Below, piece by piece: positions 8,653 through 21,156 of a DNA stretch of 64,000 nucleotides. The stretch is taken from positions 620,001 through 684,000 of the forward strand of contig NZ_JAHXMY010000002.1 of the NCBI RefSeq assembly GCF_023149035.1, read 5' to 3'. The notes below the pieces were generated by a model. The model was not told where the DNA came from. It ran no database searches and saw only the letters and a program-made list of their open reading frames with translations. Position 1 is the stretch's first letter; every line of letters begins with the position of its first letter. This DNA comes from Microbacterium sp. EYE_78 (GTDB lineage Bacteria > Actinomycetota > Actinomycetes > Actinomycetales > Microbacteriaceae). Position numbers and translations under genes: made by a program.

Positions 8653-9575
8653 GTCTGATCTCCGATCGCGCTCGGCGCGTGCACGTGCGCGCGCCGGGCA
8701 AGATCAACCTGTTCTTCGAGGTCGGTCCCGTCGGCGACGACGGCTACCACGACGTCGCGTCGGTCTATCAGGCCGTGTCGCTGTTCGAGGACGTCTGGGC
8801 CTCGCACGCCGACGAGTTCGGCATCTCGGTGAGTGGCGACGTCGACGTCTCGGGTGTGCCGCTGGACGACCGCAACCTCGCGATGCGCGCCGCACGCCTG
8901 GTGACGGACGCCGTGGGGTGGGAGGGCGGCATCCGCCTCGAGATCCACAAGGGGGTCCCCGTCGCCGGTGGCATGGGCGGCGGGTCGGCGGACGCCGCGG
9001 CCGCGCTGGTGGCGGTGAACGACCTGGTCGACGGGGGGTTGACCGCCGCGGACCTCCACGCGCTCGGCGCGCAGCTCGGGGCGGACGTCCCGTTCGCCCT
9101 GCTCGGCGGCACCGCGGTCGGCACCGGGCGCGGGGATGAACTCGCGCCGGCGCTGGGTCGGGGCCGCTTCGCGTGGGTGCTCGTCGCCGACGGTGGGGGC
9201 CTCTCGACGCCCGAGGTCTACGGCACGCTCGACCGGCTGCGATCCGAGGCGGACATCGCGCCCGACCGGGCGACGCCCTCGGTCGACCCGGCGGTCCTGC
9301 GGGCACTGCGGTCGGGGGATGCCGCGGCCCTGGCGGCAGCGATCCGCAACGACCTGCAGCTCGCCGCGGTGCACCTGCGTCCGGACCTCGCGGCCACGCT
9401 CGACGCGGGGCTCGCCGCCGGCGCGCTCGGCGGCATCATCTCGGGGTCGGGGCCGACGATCGCGCTCCTCGCGGAGGATGCCTCGCACGCAGCGCGCGTC
9501 GCGGATCGGCTGACCGGCGAAGGGCACGTCGCGCACGCCGTCACGGGTCCGGTCGCCGGCGCGCGATCCGTCTGA
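8649..9575 (+). CDS. ispE: 4-diphosphocytidyl-2-C-methyl-D-erythritol kinase
   Basis: 308 residues. This GHMP kinase phosphorylates CDP-methylerythritol in the non-mevalonate isoprenoid pathway. The N-terminal APGKINLFFEVGP segment and the ATP-binding glycine loop VAGGMGGGSADAAAAL are clear, and the third GHMP motif GGIISGSGPTIALL lies near the C-terminus. The GTG start overlaps the preceding TGA. The frame is open far upstream, but the homologous region begins only at SLISDRARRVHVRAPGK. Its usual partner rsmA is 4.7 kb away here. Confidence 0.95.
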   Translation: MSLISDRARRVHVRAPGKINLFFEVGPVGDDGYHDVASVYQAVSLFEDVWASHADEFGISVSGDVDVSGVPLDDRNLAMRAARLVTDAVGWEGGIRLEIHKGVPVAGGMGGGSADAAAALVAVNDLVDGGLTAADLHALGAQLGADVPFALLGGTAVGTGRGDELAPALGRGRFAWVLVADGGGLSTPEVYGTLDRLRSEADIAPDRATPSVDPAVLRALRSGDAAALAAAIRNDLQLAAVHLRPDLAATLDAGLAAGALGGIISGSGPTIALLAEDASHAARVADRLTGEGHVAHAVTGPVAGARSV

Positions 9576-9599
9576 ACGGCGCGTGTCGGGGCATCCCCC

Positions 9600-9605
9600 T
9601 AGCCT
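9600..9605 (+). promoter_or_regulatory. Candidate -10 box, leaderless promoter of the Eis-like gene
   Basis: TAGCCT ends 7 bases before the ATG at 9613. It decides that start over an in-frame GTG at 9583, which would lie upstream of the box. Confidence 0.5.
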
Positions 9606-9612
9606 GGAGATC

Positions 9613-10923
9613 ATGAGCTCCCTCGCCGACTCGTTCCACTCCGCCCCGCTCGACGACGACCTCCGCTCGGGTCTCGAATCGCAAGGGCTGCAGGTCTCGC
9701 GCGTCGGCGACGACGACCGCGCGGCGGCCGACCGCTGGCTCGACGCGATGTCGCGCGGATTCCTCGACGGGGAGCGCAACGACTCCCAGCGGGCCGAATC
9801 GTTCGCTCGCAGCCGCTACCGACGCAAGGTCGGCGTCTACGACCCTCAGTCCGTGCAGCCCGATGAGCCGGTCGCCACGTTCGCGTCGTGGGGCGCAGAC
9901 CTGACGCTGCCGGGCGGCGCCACCGTGCCGATGTGCGCGGTCAGCTCGGTCACCGTCGCGCCGACCCACCGTCGGCGCGGCATCCTGAGCCGGGTGATGC
10001 GGGGGGAGCTGCGGACGGCGGTCGCCCAAGGGTTCCCGATCGCCGGTCTCACCGTCAGCGAGTCGGGCATCTACGGACGGTTCGGCTTCGCCCCCGCGGC
10101 TGCCGCGGCAACGTGGGAGATCGCCACACGCCGCGCCCGCTGGATCGGACCCGAGGCGCCGGGTCGCCTCGACTACGTGACGAGGGAGCAGGGGCGCGAC
10201 GCCGCCGCGCGCCTCCATGAGCGCACGCGGCTCGCATCGCCCGGCGAGATCGACATGCCCGGCGGGCACTGGGACCGCTTCTTCGGCACCCGTCCCGACG
10301 CGGAGAAGGCCGAGAAGCTGCGGGCCGTGCAGTACCGCTCGCCCGACGGCGAGGTCGACGGGGTCGCCCTGTACAGCGTCAGCGAGAACGAGGACGACTG
10401 GGCCGCGTCGACGGCGAACGTCGTCCTCCTCCTGGCGGCCACGGATGCCGCGTACGCCGGCCTCTGGCGGTTCCTGCTGTCGCTGGATCTCATCGGCACG
10501 GTGCGCGCGAGCGAGCTGTCGGTGGACGAGCCGCTGTGGTGGATGATCGCCGATCAGCGGGCCGCCCGCATCCGCATCCAGGACCACCAGTACCTCCGGA
10601 TCCTCGACGTCCCCGCCACCCTGCAGGCCCGCACCTACGACGTCGACGACGTCATCGCGCTCGAGGTGAGCGACCCGCTCGAGATCGCCGCGGGGACGTT
10701 CGTGCTGTCCGCGGGCGAGGAACCGGGCGTCGACGTCGTCGACGATCCGCCCCTCGGGGTGCCCCTCGTCCGGCTCGGCGTCGCGGAGCTGTCCGCGATC
10801 CTGCTCGGCGGGGTCTCACCGGTGACGCTCGCCCGAGCGGGCCGCATCGAGACGGACGACTCCCACCGCGTCGCGCGGGTCTTCTCCTCGACGACCACGC
10901 CGCGACTCAGCTTCTGGTACTGA
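9613..10923 (+). CDS. Eis-like N-acetyltransferase (GNAT family)
   Basis: 436 residues, the length of mycobacterial Eis (enhanced intracellular survival). The acetyl-CoA binding motif is visible as SSVTVAPTHRRRGILSRVM, followed by VSESGIYGRFGF. The middle region is a second degenerate GNAT lobe, and the C-terminal third matches the sterol-carrier-like domain. The chain ends in an aromatic residue, as in Eis, where the terminal carboxylate takes part in catalysis. Eis proteins acetylate amines of aminoglycosides and of proteins; the natural substrate here is unknown. It is transcribed between ispE and the ABC-F gene from its own predicted start. Confidence 0.88.
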   Translation: MSSLADSFHSAPLDDDLRSGLESQGLQVSRVGDDDRAAADRWLDAMSRGFLDGERNDSQRAESFARSRYRRKVGVYDPQSVQPDEPVATFASWGADLTLPGGATVPMCAVSSVTVAPTHRRRGILSRVMRGELRTAVAQGFPIAGLTVSESGIYGRFGFAPAAAAATWEIATRRARWIGPEAPGRLDYVTREQGRDAAARLHERTRLASPGEIDMPGGHWDRFFGTRPDAEKAEKLRAVQYRSPDGEVDGVALYSVSENEDDWAASTANVVLLLAATDAAYAGLWRFLLSLDLIGTVRASELSVDEPLWWMIADQRAARIRIQDHQYLRILDVPATLQARTYDVDDVIALEVSDPLEIAAGTFVLSAGEEPGVDVVDDPPLGVPLVRLGVAELSAILLGGVSPVTLARAGRIETDDSHRVARVFSSTTTPRLSFWY

Positions 10924-10946
10924 CCGGACGCCCATCCGGCCCCGCG

Positions 10947-10952
10947 TAGCCT
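10947..10952 (+). promoter_or_regulatory. Candidate -10 box, leaderless promoter of the ABC-F gene
   Basis: TAGCCT ends 7 bases before the ATG at 10960. The spacer GGAGGCG could also serve as a ribosome-binding site if transcription starts further upstream, so the two readings compete here. Confidence 0.45.
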
Positions 10953-10959
10953 GGAGGCG

Positions 10960-12768
10960 ATGGCACATCTTCTCGGGGCCGAGGCCCTGCACCTGGAATA
11001 CCCGACCAAGGTCGTCTTCGACGGCGTCTCGCTCGGCGTCGACGAAGGCGACCGCATCGGCATCGTCGGCCGGAACGGCGACGGGAAGTCGAGTCTCATG
11101 GCGATGCTCGCGGGCAGTCGCGAACCCGACTCCGGCCGGGTGACCGTCCGCGGCGGCGTGACGATCGGGGTGCTCGAACAGAGCGACGTCCTCCCCGACG
11201 ACCTCACCGTGGGGCGCGCCGTCGTCGGCGACGGGCCCGAACACGAATGGGCGGGCGACGCGAGGGTTCGCGACGTCATCGCGGGCCTGCTGTCCGACCT
11301 CGACTGGGATGCCGCCATCGGTACGCTCTCGGGCGGTCAGCGTCGCCGTGTCGCCCTGGCGCAACTGCTGACGGGGGACTGGGACGTGCTCGCGCTGGAC
11401 GAGCCCACGAACCACCTCGACGTCGAGGGCATCGCCTGGCTGGCGCAGCACCTGAAACGTCGCTGGTCGGCCTCCTCCGGCGCCCTCATGGTCGTGACCC
11501 ACGACCGGTGGTTCCTCGACGAGGTCTGCACGAAGACGTGGGAGGTGCACGACCGCATCGTCGAACCGTTCGACGGCGGCTATGCCGCGTACATCCTGCA
11601 GCGCGTCGAGCGCGACCGCCAGGCGGCGTCGATCGAGGCGCGGCGCCAGAATCTCGCACGCAAGGAACTCGCCTGGCTCCGCCGCGGTGCCCCCGCCCGC
11701 ACGAGCAAGCCGAAGTTCCGCATCGACGCGGCCAACGAGCTCATCGCCGACGTCCCCGAGATCCGCGATCGGGTGTCCCTCCAATCCCTCGCCGTCGCTC
11801 GCCTGGGCAAGGACGTCGTCGATCTGCTCGACACGGGCGTCGCGTACGACGGCCGTGACATCCTGCGCGGGGTCGAGTGGCGCATCGCGCCGGGGGAGCG
11901 CACCGGCATCCTGGGCGTCAACGGCGCAGGCAAGTCGACCCTGCTCGGTCTCATCTCCGGTGCCGTGCAGCCCACGAGCGGGCGCGTGAAGCACGGCAAG
12001 ACCGTGAAGGTCGCGACGCTCACGCAGCGGATGGACGAACTCGACCCGCACCTCGGGGAGCCGGTCCGGGTTGTCATCTCCGGCCTTCGGACGACCTACA
12101 CCTTCGGGGCGGGATCGAAGGCACAGGAACTCACGCCCGGGCAGCTGCTCGAGCGCATGGGCTTCGCCTCGGCGCAGCTCTCCACCCCCGTGAAAGACCT
12201 CTCCGGCGGCCAGAAGCGGCGCTTGCAGCTGCTGCTGATCCTCCTCGACCAGCCGAACGTGCTCATCCTCGACGAACCGACGAACGACCTCGACACCGAC
12301 ATGCTCGCGGCCATCGAGGACCTCCTCGACTCCTGGGCCGGCACCCTCATCGTCGTGTCCCACGACCGCTACTTCATGGAGCGCGTGACCGACCAGCAGT
12401 ACGCCGTCATGGGCGGCGGGCTCCGTCACCTCCCGGGCGGCATCGAAGAGTATCTGCGCCTGCGGGCCGGCCATCCGCAGGCGACGGGTGCGACGCCCGC
12501 CGGCGTCCCGAAGATGGATGCCGCGGCACCGACGGCATCCGCCCTCTCAGGTGCAGACCGTCGCACCGCCGAGAAGGAGGTCACGAGCCTCGAGCGCAGG
12601 ATCGCCAAACTCTCCGACCAGATCACGAAGGCGCGGACGGCACTCGCCGATCACGACCAGGGCGACTACGTCGGTCTCGGCGAGAAGATGCAGCAGATCA
12701 CCGCGATGGAGACCGAGGTCGCCGACGCGGAGGAGCGGTGGTTCGAACTCAGCGAGCAGCTGGGCTGA
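10960..12768 (+). CDS. ABC-F family ribosome-associated ATPase
   Basis: 602 residues with two ATP-binding cassettes and no membrane segment. This is the ABC-F type that acts on ribosomes, not a transporter. Cassette 1 has Walker A GRNGDGKSS (Asp in place of the usual Ala or Ser) and signature LSGGQRRRVALAQLL. Cassette 2 has Walker A GVNGAGKST, signature LSGGQKRRLQLLLILL and Walker B VLILDEPTNDLD. The linker holds the long charged P-site tether region, and a C-terminal coiled coil (about residues 530-602) resembles Uup. The exact subfamily is uncertain. The stop is directly adjacent to the stop of the opposite-strand gene (TGA|TCA). Confidence 0.93.
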   Translation: MAHLLGAEALHLEYPTKVVFDGVSLGVDEGDRIGIVGRNGDGKSSLMAMLAGSREPDSGRVTVRGGVTIGVLEQSDVLPDDLTVGRAVVGDGPEHEWAGDARVRDVIAGLLSDLDWDAAIGTLSGGQRRRVALAQLLTGDWDVLALDEPTNHLDVEGIAWLAQHLKRRWSASSGALMVVTHDRWFLDEVCTKTWEVHDRIVEPFDGGYAAYILQRVERDRQAASIEARRQNLARKELAWLRRGAPARTSKPKFRIDAANELIADVPEIRDRVSLQSLAVARLGKDVVDLLDTGVAYDGRDILRGVEWRIAPGERTGILGVNGAGKSTLLGLISGAVQPTSGRVKHGKTVKVATLTQRMDELDPHLGEPVRVVISGLRTTYTFGAGSKAQELTPGQLLERMGFASAQLSTPVKDLSGGQKRRLQLLLILLDQPNVLILDEPTNDLDTDMLAAIEDLLDSWAGTLIVVSHDRYFMERVTDQQYAVMGGGLRHLPGGIEEYLRLRAGHPQATGATPAGVPKMDAAAPTASALSGADRRTAEKEVTSLERRIAKLSDQITKARTALADHDQGDYVGLGEKMQQITAMETEVADAEERWFELSEQLG

Positions 12769-13683
12769 TCAGACGCGACCCGCTTCGCGCAGCGTGAGGC
12801 CGGTCGTGAACTCGCGCGCTTCGCCGGTCAGCGGATCGACGAAGCGCAGTTGGCGGGCCAGCAGCTGCAACGGGTGCTCGGGGTCGTCGGGCGCCTCGTC
12901 GAGCAGGTCGGGGTAGAACCGGTCGCCCAGGATGCCGAGACCGATCCCGGCGAGGTGGGAACGCAGCTGGTGCATCCGGCCCGTCCGCGGATGCAGGCGG
13001 AGGTGGGCGGTGGTCTCGCCGATGCGGATCGCCTCGACGAGCGTCTCGGCGTTCGGCTCCCGGTCGTCGTGCACGACCGCCCGGAGGCTCCCGCGAGTGC
13101 TCGTGAGGTGGGAACGGACGACGAGGGGGAGTGTCGGCATCCCACTCGCCGGGACCGTCGTCACCGCTTCGTAGACCTTCTCGACGGCGCGGTCGGCGAA
13201 CAGGGTCTGGTACGCGCCGCGGGTCGCCGGGCGGACGGAGAACATCACGAGACCGGCGGTCGCCCGGTCGAGTCTGTGGATCGGCGTCAGATCCGGGTTG
13301 TCGAACCGCCGGCGCAGCCGCACGAGGGCGGAGTTCATCAGGAAGCCGCCGCCCGGGGTCGTCGGCAGGAAATGCGGCTTGTCCACCACGAGGAGGTCGC
13401 CGTCGATGTGGCGCACCACGACGTCGGCCGGGATGTCCGGCTCGTCGGGCGGCTCCCGGTAGTACCAGATGAAGTCCTCGGCGCCCAGCGGCGTCTCCCG
13501 CGTGAGCTGCGAGCCGTCGAACGCGACGACCTCGCCGCGGTCGAACCGGCTGAGCAGCACGTCCGGATCGATGTGGTCGAACCGGCTCGTCACGTACGCC
13601 GCGATGGTCTGCCACGGGCCCGTCCGCGGCACACGCAGTCGCGTGGGGCCGACGCCGTCGCGGACAGGGAGCGGAGCGCGCAT
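12769..13683 (-). CDS. RluA-family pseudouridine synthase
   Basis: 304 residues from the ATG at 13683 (GTG at 13689 is possible). It isomerises uridine to pseudouridine in rRNA or tRNA. The catalytic aspartate lies in HRLDRATAGLVMF. The KPHFLPTTPGG and HPRTGRMHQLRSHLAGIG segments are the other family motifs. An N-terminal region of about 80 residues resembles an S4-type RNA-binding fold. Which RNA position is modified cannot be told. It begins just after the convergent ABC-F stop, and its start lies 13 bases beyond the MarR stop, so it is probably co-transcribed with the MarR gene upstream. Confidence 0.88.
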   Translation of the reverse strand: MRAPLPVRDGVGPTRLRVPRTGPWQTIAAYVTSRFDHIDPDVLLSRFDRGEVVAFDGSQLTRETPLGAEDFIWYYREPPDEPDIPADVVVRHIDGDLLVVDKPHFLPTTPGGGFLMNSALVRLRRRFDNPDLTPIHRLDRATAGLVMFSVRPATRGAYQTLFADRAVEKVYEAVTTVPASGMPTLPLVVRSHLTSTRGSLRAVVHDDREPNAETLVEAIRIGETTAHLRLHPRTGRMHQLRSHLAGIGLGILGDRFYPDLLDEAPDDPEHPLQLLARQLRFVDPLTGEAREFTTGLTLREAGRV

Positions 13684-13696
13684 CGCCACGGCGGAC

Positions 13697-14194
13697 TCAG
13701 ACGTCGAAGCCGAGGCTGAGCTTGCGCAGCAGGCCGGCCAAACGCTCCCGGTCGGCCCGCGAGAGCTGCGAGAGCAGCTCCGCCTCCGCATCGACGAGTC
13801 GCGTGATCGCGGCATCCACCCGGTTGCGACCGGACTCGGTCATCGTCACCAGCACGCCCCGGCCGTCGCCGGGATCGGCGGCGCGGACGACGAGGCGGCG
13901 CTCGACCAGACGGTCGATGCGGTTGGTCATCGTCCCGCTCGAGACGAGCGTCTGCTGCAGGAGCTGCTTGGGGCTGAGCGTGTAGGGCTCGCCGGCGCGC
14001 CGGAGCGCGGACAGGACGTCCCATTCCCACGGCTCGAGGTCGCTGCGGTGGAAGGCCTCGCGACGCGCCCGATCGAGGTGGCGCGAGAGGCGGTCCACGC
14101 GAGAGAGCACCTCGAGGGGGGAGAAGTCCAGATCGGGCCGCTGGGCCACCCACGCCTCCACGATGCGATCGACCTCATCGTGTTCCGGAGCCAT
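13697..14194 (-). CDS. MarR-family transcriptional regulator
   Basis: 165 residues. It is a winged-helix DNA-binding protein. The recognition-helix region LSPKQLLQQTLVSSGTMTNR and the wing LVERRLVVRAADPGDGRGV are typical, with dimerisation helices at both ends. The start ATG at 14194 is followed by MAPEHDEVDRIVEAW. It is preceded by a purine-rich GAGGGA and a GATGAT box with 6-base spacing, so it may be leaderless. It is divergent from the galactanase gene across a 134-base gap, and it could regulate itself, the pseudouridine synthase behind it, or the galactanase. The effector is unknown. Confidence 0.88.
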   Translation of the reverse strand: MAPEHDEVDRIVEAWVAQRPDLDFSPLEVLSRVDRLSRHLDRARREAFHRSDLEPWEWDVLSALRRAGEPYTLSPKQLLQQTLVSSGTMTNRIDRLVERRLVVRAADPGDGRGVLVTMTESGRNRVDAAITRLVDAEAELLSQLSRADRERLAGLLRKLSLGFDV

Positions 14195-14263
14195 TCCCTC
14201 ATCATCGCAGAGCGCCGTCGCATCGCGACTCGAGGGTGGTGCAGATGCCGCGCCGGTTGCTAC

Positions 14264-17931
<3,668 letters not shown>

Positions 17932-18013
17932 CCTCTCCGCGCACCCGACGCGCCCGGCAGGGCTGTCCCTTCGTGGCAGACTTGTCGGGCGCGCGGCCGG
18001 AGGGCCGGCGCGG

Positions 18014-18085
18014 TCCGCCGTGGTGTAATGGCAGCACGACAGCCTTTGGAGCTGTGAGGTCTAGGTTCGAGTCCTGGCGGCGGAG
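18014..18085 (+). tRNA. tRNA-Gln (anticodon TTG)
   Basis: 72 bases. The acceptor stem TCCGCCG pairs with CGGCGGA, the discriminator base is G73 as usual for tRNA-Gln, the D-arm is TGG...GCA, the anticodon loop is CTTTGGA (anticodon TTG, UUG in the RNA), and the T-arm contains GGTTCGAGTCC. CCA is not encoded. The next gene's ATG begins after a single intervening base. Confidence 0.95.
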
Positions 18086-18086
18086 C

Positions 18087-19559
18087 ATGACCGAGAACGC
18101 GCTCGACCCCCGCCTCGCCGTCGTCATCCTGGCGGCGGGCCAGGGCACCCGGATGAAGTCCCAGGTCCCGAAGGTGCTCCATCGCATCGGCGGGCGCCCG
18201 CTCGTCGGTCACGTCCTCGACGTCGCCCGCGACCTGGCGCCCTCCCACGTCGTCGTGGTGGTCCGCCACGAGCGCGACCAGGTGGCGGACGCCGTGCTCG
18301 GCATCTCTCCCGAGGTCGTCGTGGTCGATCAGGACGAGATCCCCGGCACCGGCCGCGCGGTCGAGGTGGCGCTCGATGCGCTGCCGGACTTCGACGGCGA
18401 CGTGCTGGTCCTCAGCGGCGACGTCCCGCTCCTCGACGCCGACACGCTCGCCGCCTTCGTCGCCGAGCACCGCGCGGCATCCGCAGGTGCGACCCTCATG
18501 ACGGCGGTGCTCGGCGACCCCGCCGGATACGGCCGCGTCATCCGCGAGAGCGACGGCTCCGTCGCCCGGATCGTCGAGCAGAAGGATGCCTCGGCGGAGG
18601 AAGCGGCCGTCGCCGAGGTGAACGCCGGCATCTACGTGTTCGCGGCGGCATCCCTGCGCACCCACCTTCCCGCCATCGGCACGGCCAACGCGCAGGCGGA
18701 GAAGTACCTCACCGACATCGTCGCACTCGTGCGTCAGGCGGGCGGGCGGGTGGCGGCATCCGTCGCCGCCGACGTCTCCGTCACCTCCGGCGTGAACGAC
18801 CGGGTGCAGCTGTCGGAGGTCGGCCGGCTCCTCAACGCCCGGACGGTGCGCCGCTGGCAGCTCGCGGGCGCGACCATCCTCGACCCCGCCACCACATGGA
18901 TCGACGTGACCGCGACGCTCGCGCCCGATGTGACGGTGCTCCCGAACACGCACATCCTCCGGGCGACGGTGGTCGGCGAGGGCGCCACGGTCGGCCCCGA
19001 CACGAGCCTGGTGGACTGCGAGGTCGGCGAGGGGGCGACCGTCACCCGCACCGATGCGACTCTCGCCGTCATCGGCGCCGGCGCGACCGTCGGCCCGTTC
19101 GCGTACCTGCGCCCCGGCACCCAGCTCGGCGAGCGCGGCAAGATCGGCACCTTCGTCGAGACGAAGAACTCGACCATCGGCGCCGGAAGCAAGGTGCCGC
19201 ACCTGTCCTACATCGGCGACACGACGATCGGGCGGCGGGTCAACCTCGGTGCCGGTGCGATCACGGCGAACTACGACGACGTCGCCAAGCACCGCACCGA
19301 GATCGGCGACGAGGTGCACTCCGGCTCGCACAACGTGTTCGTCGCGCCGGTTAGGATCGGTGATGGCGCGAAGACAGGCGCCGGTGCCGTGATCCGCAAG
19401 GATGTGCCGCCCGGTGCCCTCGCCCTCAGCGTCGCCCCCCAGCGCAACGTCGAGGGGTGGGTCGAGAACAACCGACCGGGAACCGGCGCGGCGGAAGCCG
19501 CCGCACGGGCCCGGTCCGCACAGGAAGCGGGCGATGGGTCGCAAGAAGAACACGGTTGA
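18087..19559 (+). CDS. glmU: Bifunctional UDP-N-acetylglucosamine pyrophosphorylase / glucosamine-1-phosphate N-acetyltransferase
   Basis: 490 residues. It makes UDP-GlcNAc for peptidoglycan. The N-terminal uridylyltransferase domain has LAAGQGTRMKSQVPKVLH; the C-terminal half is a left-handed beta helix with KNSTIGAGSKVPHLSYIGD and the acetyl-CoA binding end. The C-tail is Ala/Arg-rich. The only plausible start, MTENALDPRLAVVILAAG, lies one base after the tRNA-Gln gene. No ribosome-binding site is possible outside the tRNA, so glmU mRNA is either read from the primary tRNA transcript or becomes leaderless after tRNA 3' processing. prs overlaps its end by 26 bases. Confidence 0.96.
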   Translation: MTENALDPRLAVVILAAGQGTRMKSQVPKVLHRIGGRPLVGHVLDVARDLAPSHVVVVVRHERDQVADAVLGISPEVVVVDQDEIPGTGRAVEVALDALPDFDGDVLVLSGDVPLLDADTLAAFVAEHRAASAGATLMTAVLGDPAGYGRVIRESDGSVARIVEQKDASAEEAAVAEVNAGIYVFAAASLRTHLPAIGTANAQAEKYLTDIVALVRQAGGRVAASVAADVSVTSGVNDRVQLSEVGRLLNARTVRRWQLAGATILDPATTWIDVTATLAPDVTVLPNTHILRATVVGEGATVGPDTSLVDCEVGEGATVTRTDATLAVIGAGATVGPFAYLRPGTQLGERGKIGTFVETKNSTIGAGSKVPHLSYIGDTTIGRRVNLGAGAITANYDDVAKHRTEIGDEVHSGSHNVFVAPVRIGDGAKTGAGAVIRKDVPPGALALSVAPQRNVEGWVENNRPGTGAAEAAARARSAQEAGDGSQEEHG

Positions 19560-20568
19560 TCTGGACACCGAGCGCGGGATCGCGCCGGGTCTGGTCGCGA
19601 AGACCAAGAAGCGTCTCGTCGTCGCTTCGGGCCGTTCCCACGAGGCGCTCTCGGCAGAGGTGGCCTCCGCGCTCGGGACGCAGTTGGTCCCCACTGAGCA
19701 CCGCACCTTCGCCTCGGGGGAGATCCTCACCCGGTTCGAGGTCTCGATCCGCGGGTGCGACTTCTTCCTCGTGCAGAGCTTCGGGCCGCCGGTCAACGAG
19801 TGGCTGATGGAGACCCTCATCATGCTGGATGCCGCCAAGCGCGCGTCCGCGAAGCGGATCACCGTCGTGGCGCCCTACTTCCCGTATTCGCGGCAGGACA
19901 AGAAGGGCCGGGGCCGCGAGCCCATCAGTGCCCGCCTCGTCGCCGACCTGTTCAAGACGGCCGGCGCCGACCGGGTCATGAGCGTCGACCTGCACGCCGC
20001 GCAGATCCAGGGCTTCTTCGACGGGCCTGTGGACCACCTCTTCGCGAAGCCGGTGCTCCTCGAGCACTTCGAGCGCACCCTTTCGCCCGAGGACCGTGCG
20101 AAACTCACCGTCGTCTCTCCGGACACCGGCCGCGTCCGCGTCGCCGACACCTGGTCCGACAGTCTCGACGCGCCGCTGGCGATCATCCACAAGCGTCGCG
20201 ACCCCAATGTCGCGAACCAGGTGACGGTCAACGAGATCGTCGGCCACGTCGAGGGGCGTGTCTGCCTCCTCGTCGACGACATGATCGACACCGGCGGCAC
20301 CATCGTGAAGGCCGCGCAGGCGCTGAAGGCGAACGGCGCCGAGCGGGTCATCGTCGCGGCGACCCACGCGATCTTCAGCGACCCGGCCGCCACGCGGCTG
20401 CAGGACCCGTCCATCGATGAGGTCGTCGTGACCGACACCGTCCCCTTGCCGGCCGAGAAGCGGTTCGACGGGCTCACGATCCTCCCGATCGCGCCGCTGC
20501 TGGCTCGCGCGATCAAGGAGGTCTTCGAGGACGGCTCCGTCACGAGCATGTTCGACGGCGCCGCCTGA
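19534..20568 (+). CDS. prs: Ribose-phosphate pyrophosphokinase
   Basis: 344 residues, slightly longer than the common 315-330 because of a basic N-terminus (MGRKKNTVDLDTERG) usual in actinobacteria. It makes PRPP from ribose-5-phosphate and ATP for nucleotide, His and Trp synthesis. The PRPP-binding motif is VDDMIDTGGTIVKAA. The ATP loop region PYFPYSRQDKKGRGREPISA and the SVDLHAAQIQGFF segment are intact. AGGAAG 8 bases upstream supports the ATG. It overlaps the end of glmU, the conserved glmU-prs pair. Confidence 0.95.
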   Translation: MGRKKNTVDLDTERGIAPGLVAKTKKRLVVASGRSHEALSAEVASALGTQLVPTEHRTFASGEILTRFEVSIRGCDFFLVQSFGPPVNEWLMETLIMLDAAKRASAKRITVVAPYFPYSRQDKKGRGREPISARLVADLFKTAGADRVMSVDLHAAQIQGFFDGPVDHLFAKPVLLEHFERTLSPEDRAKLTVVSPDTGRVRVADTWSDSLDAPLAIIHKRRDPNVANQVTVNEIVGHVEGRVCLLVDDMIDTGGTIVKAAQALKANGAERVIVAATHAIFSDPAATRLQDPSIDEVVVTDTVPLPAEKRFDGLTILPIAPLLARAIKEVFEDGSVTSMFDGAA

Positions 20569-20694
20569 CCCGTCGGTGGCAGTCGGCGCGGGTTCCGTGC
20601 AAACGCATAGGAATCCGAGTGGGGTCGCATGGGATGGTCCGGCTGACTTGAGATGACCGACCCCGCCGGGGGCACGACAGAAGGAGGACCTCCC

Positions 20695-21156
20695 ATGATC
20701 CGCACCACCGCCGTACCCCGAACCGTCCGCGTCGGCGCCGCCGCGGCATCCGTCGCCGGACTCGCACTCCTCGCCGGATGCGCCGGACAGACGACGACCA
20801 GCCCGTCGGACGAGCCGGCAGGCTCCGGCTCGACCTCGCAGGACGCGTCGGCCGGCGGGGGATACACCGACGGCACCTACACCGCGGACGGGTCGTACCA
20901 GACCCCCGAGTCGGTCGAGACCATCAGCGTCACCATCACCCTGGAGTCCGACGTCGTGACGGACGTGGAGGTGACCGGCGACCCGCAGGCGCGGGAGAGC
21001 CAGCAGTACCAGGGCGAGTTCATCGGCGGCATCGCCGACGAGGTCGTCGGCAAGAACATCGACGACATCCAGGTCGACCGCGTCGGCGGATCCTCGCTCA
21101 CGAGCGGCGGGTTCAACCAGGCCCTCGAGAAGATCCGCGACGAAGCCGCGTCATGA
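20695..21156 (+). CDS. FMN-binding domain lipoprotein
   Basis: 153 residues. The lipobox LLAGC gives a lipidated Cys29, followed by a Ser/Thr/Gly linker (about 30-55) and one FMN-binding domain (PF04205-like). The flavin attachment motif, normally SGAT-x-T, reads GGSSLTS. A hydroxyl residue is kept at the attachment position, so covalent FMN on Ser is plausible but unproven. It should act as an extracytoplasmic one-flavin electron carrier. AAGGAGG stands at ideal distance before the ATG at 20695. An in-frame upstream ATG lacks such a site. ApbE follows with an ATGA overlap, which supports the flavinylation reading. Confidence 0.85.
   Translation: MIRTTAVPRTVRVGAAAASVAGLALLAGCAGQTTTSPSDEPAGSGSTSQDASAGGGYTDGTYTADGSYQTPESVETISVTITLESDVVTDVEVTGDPQARESQQYQGEFIGGIADEVVGKNIDDIQVDRVGGSSLTSGGFNQALEKIRDEAAS

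Noticed and set aside
17949..17993. CGCGCCCG/CGGGCGCG pair as the galactanase terminator.
   Set aside because: The 29-base loop is long and the arms are plain GC words likely by chance; evidence too weak to list.
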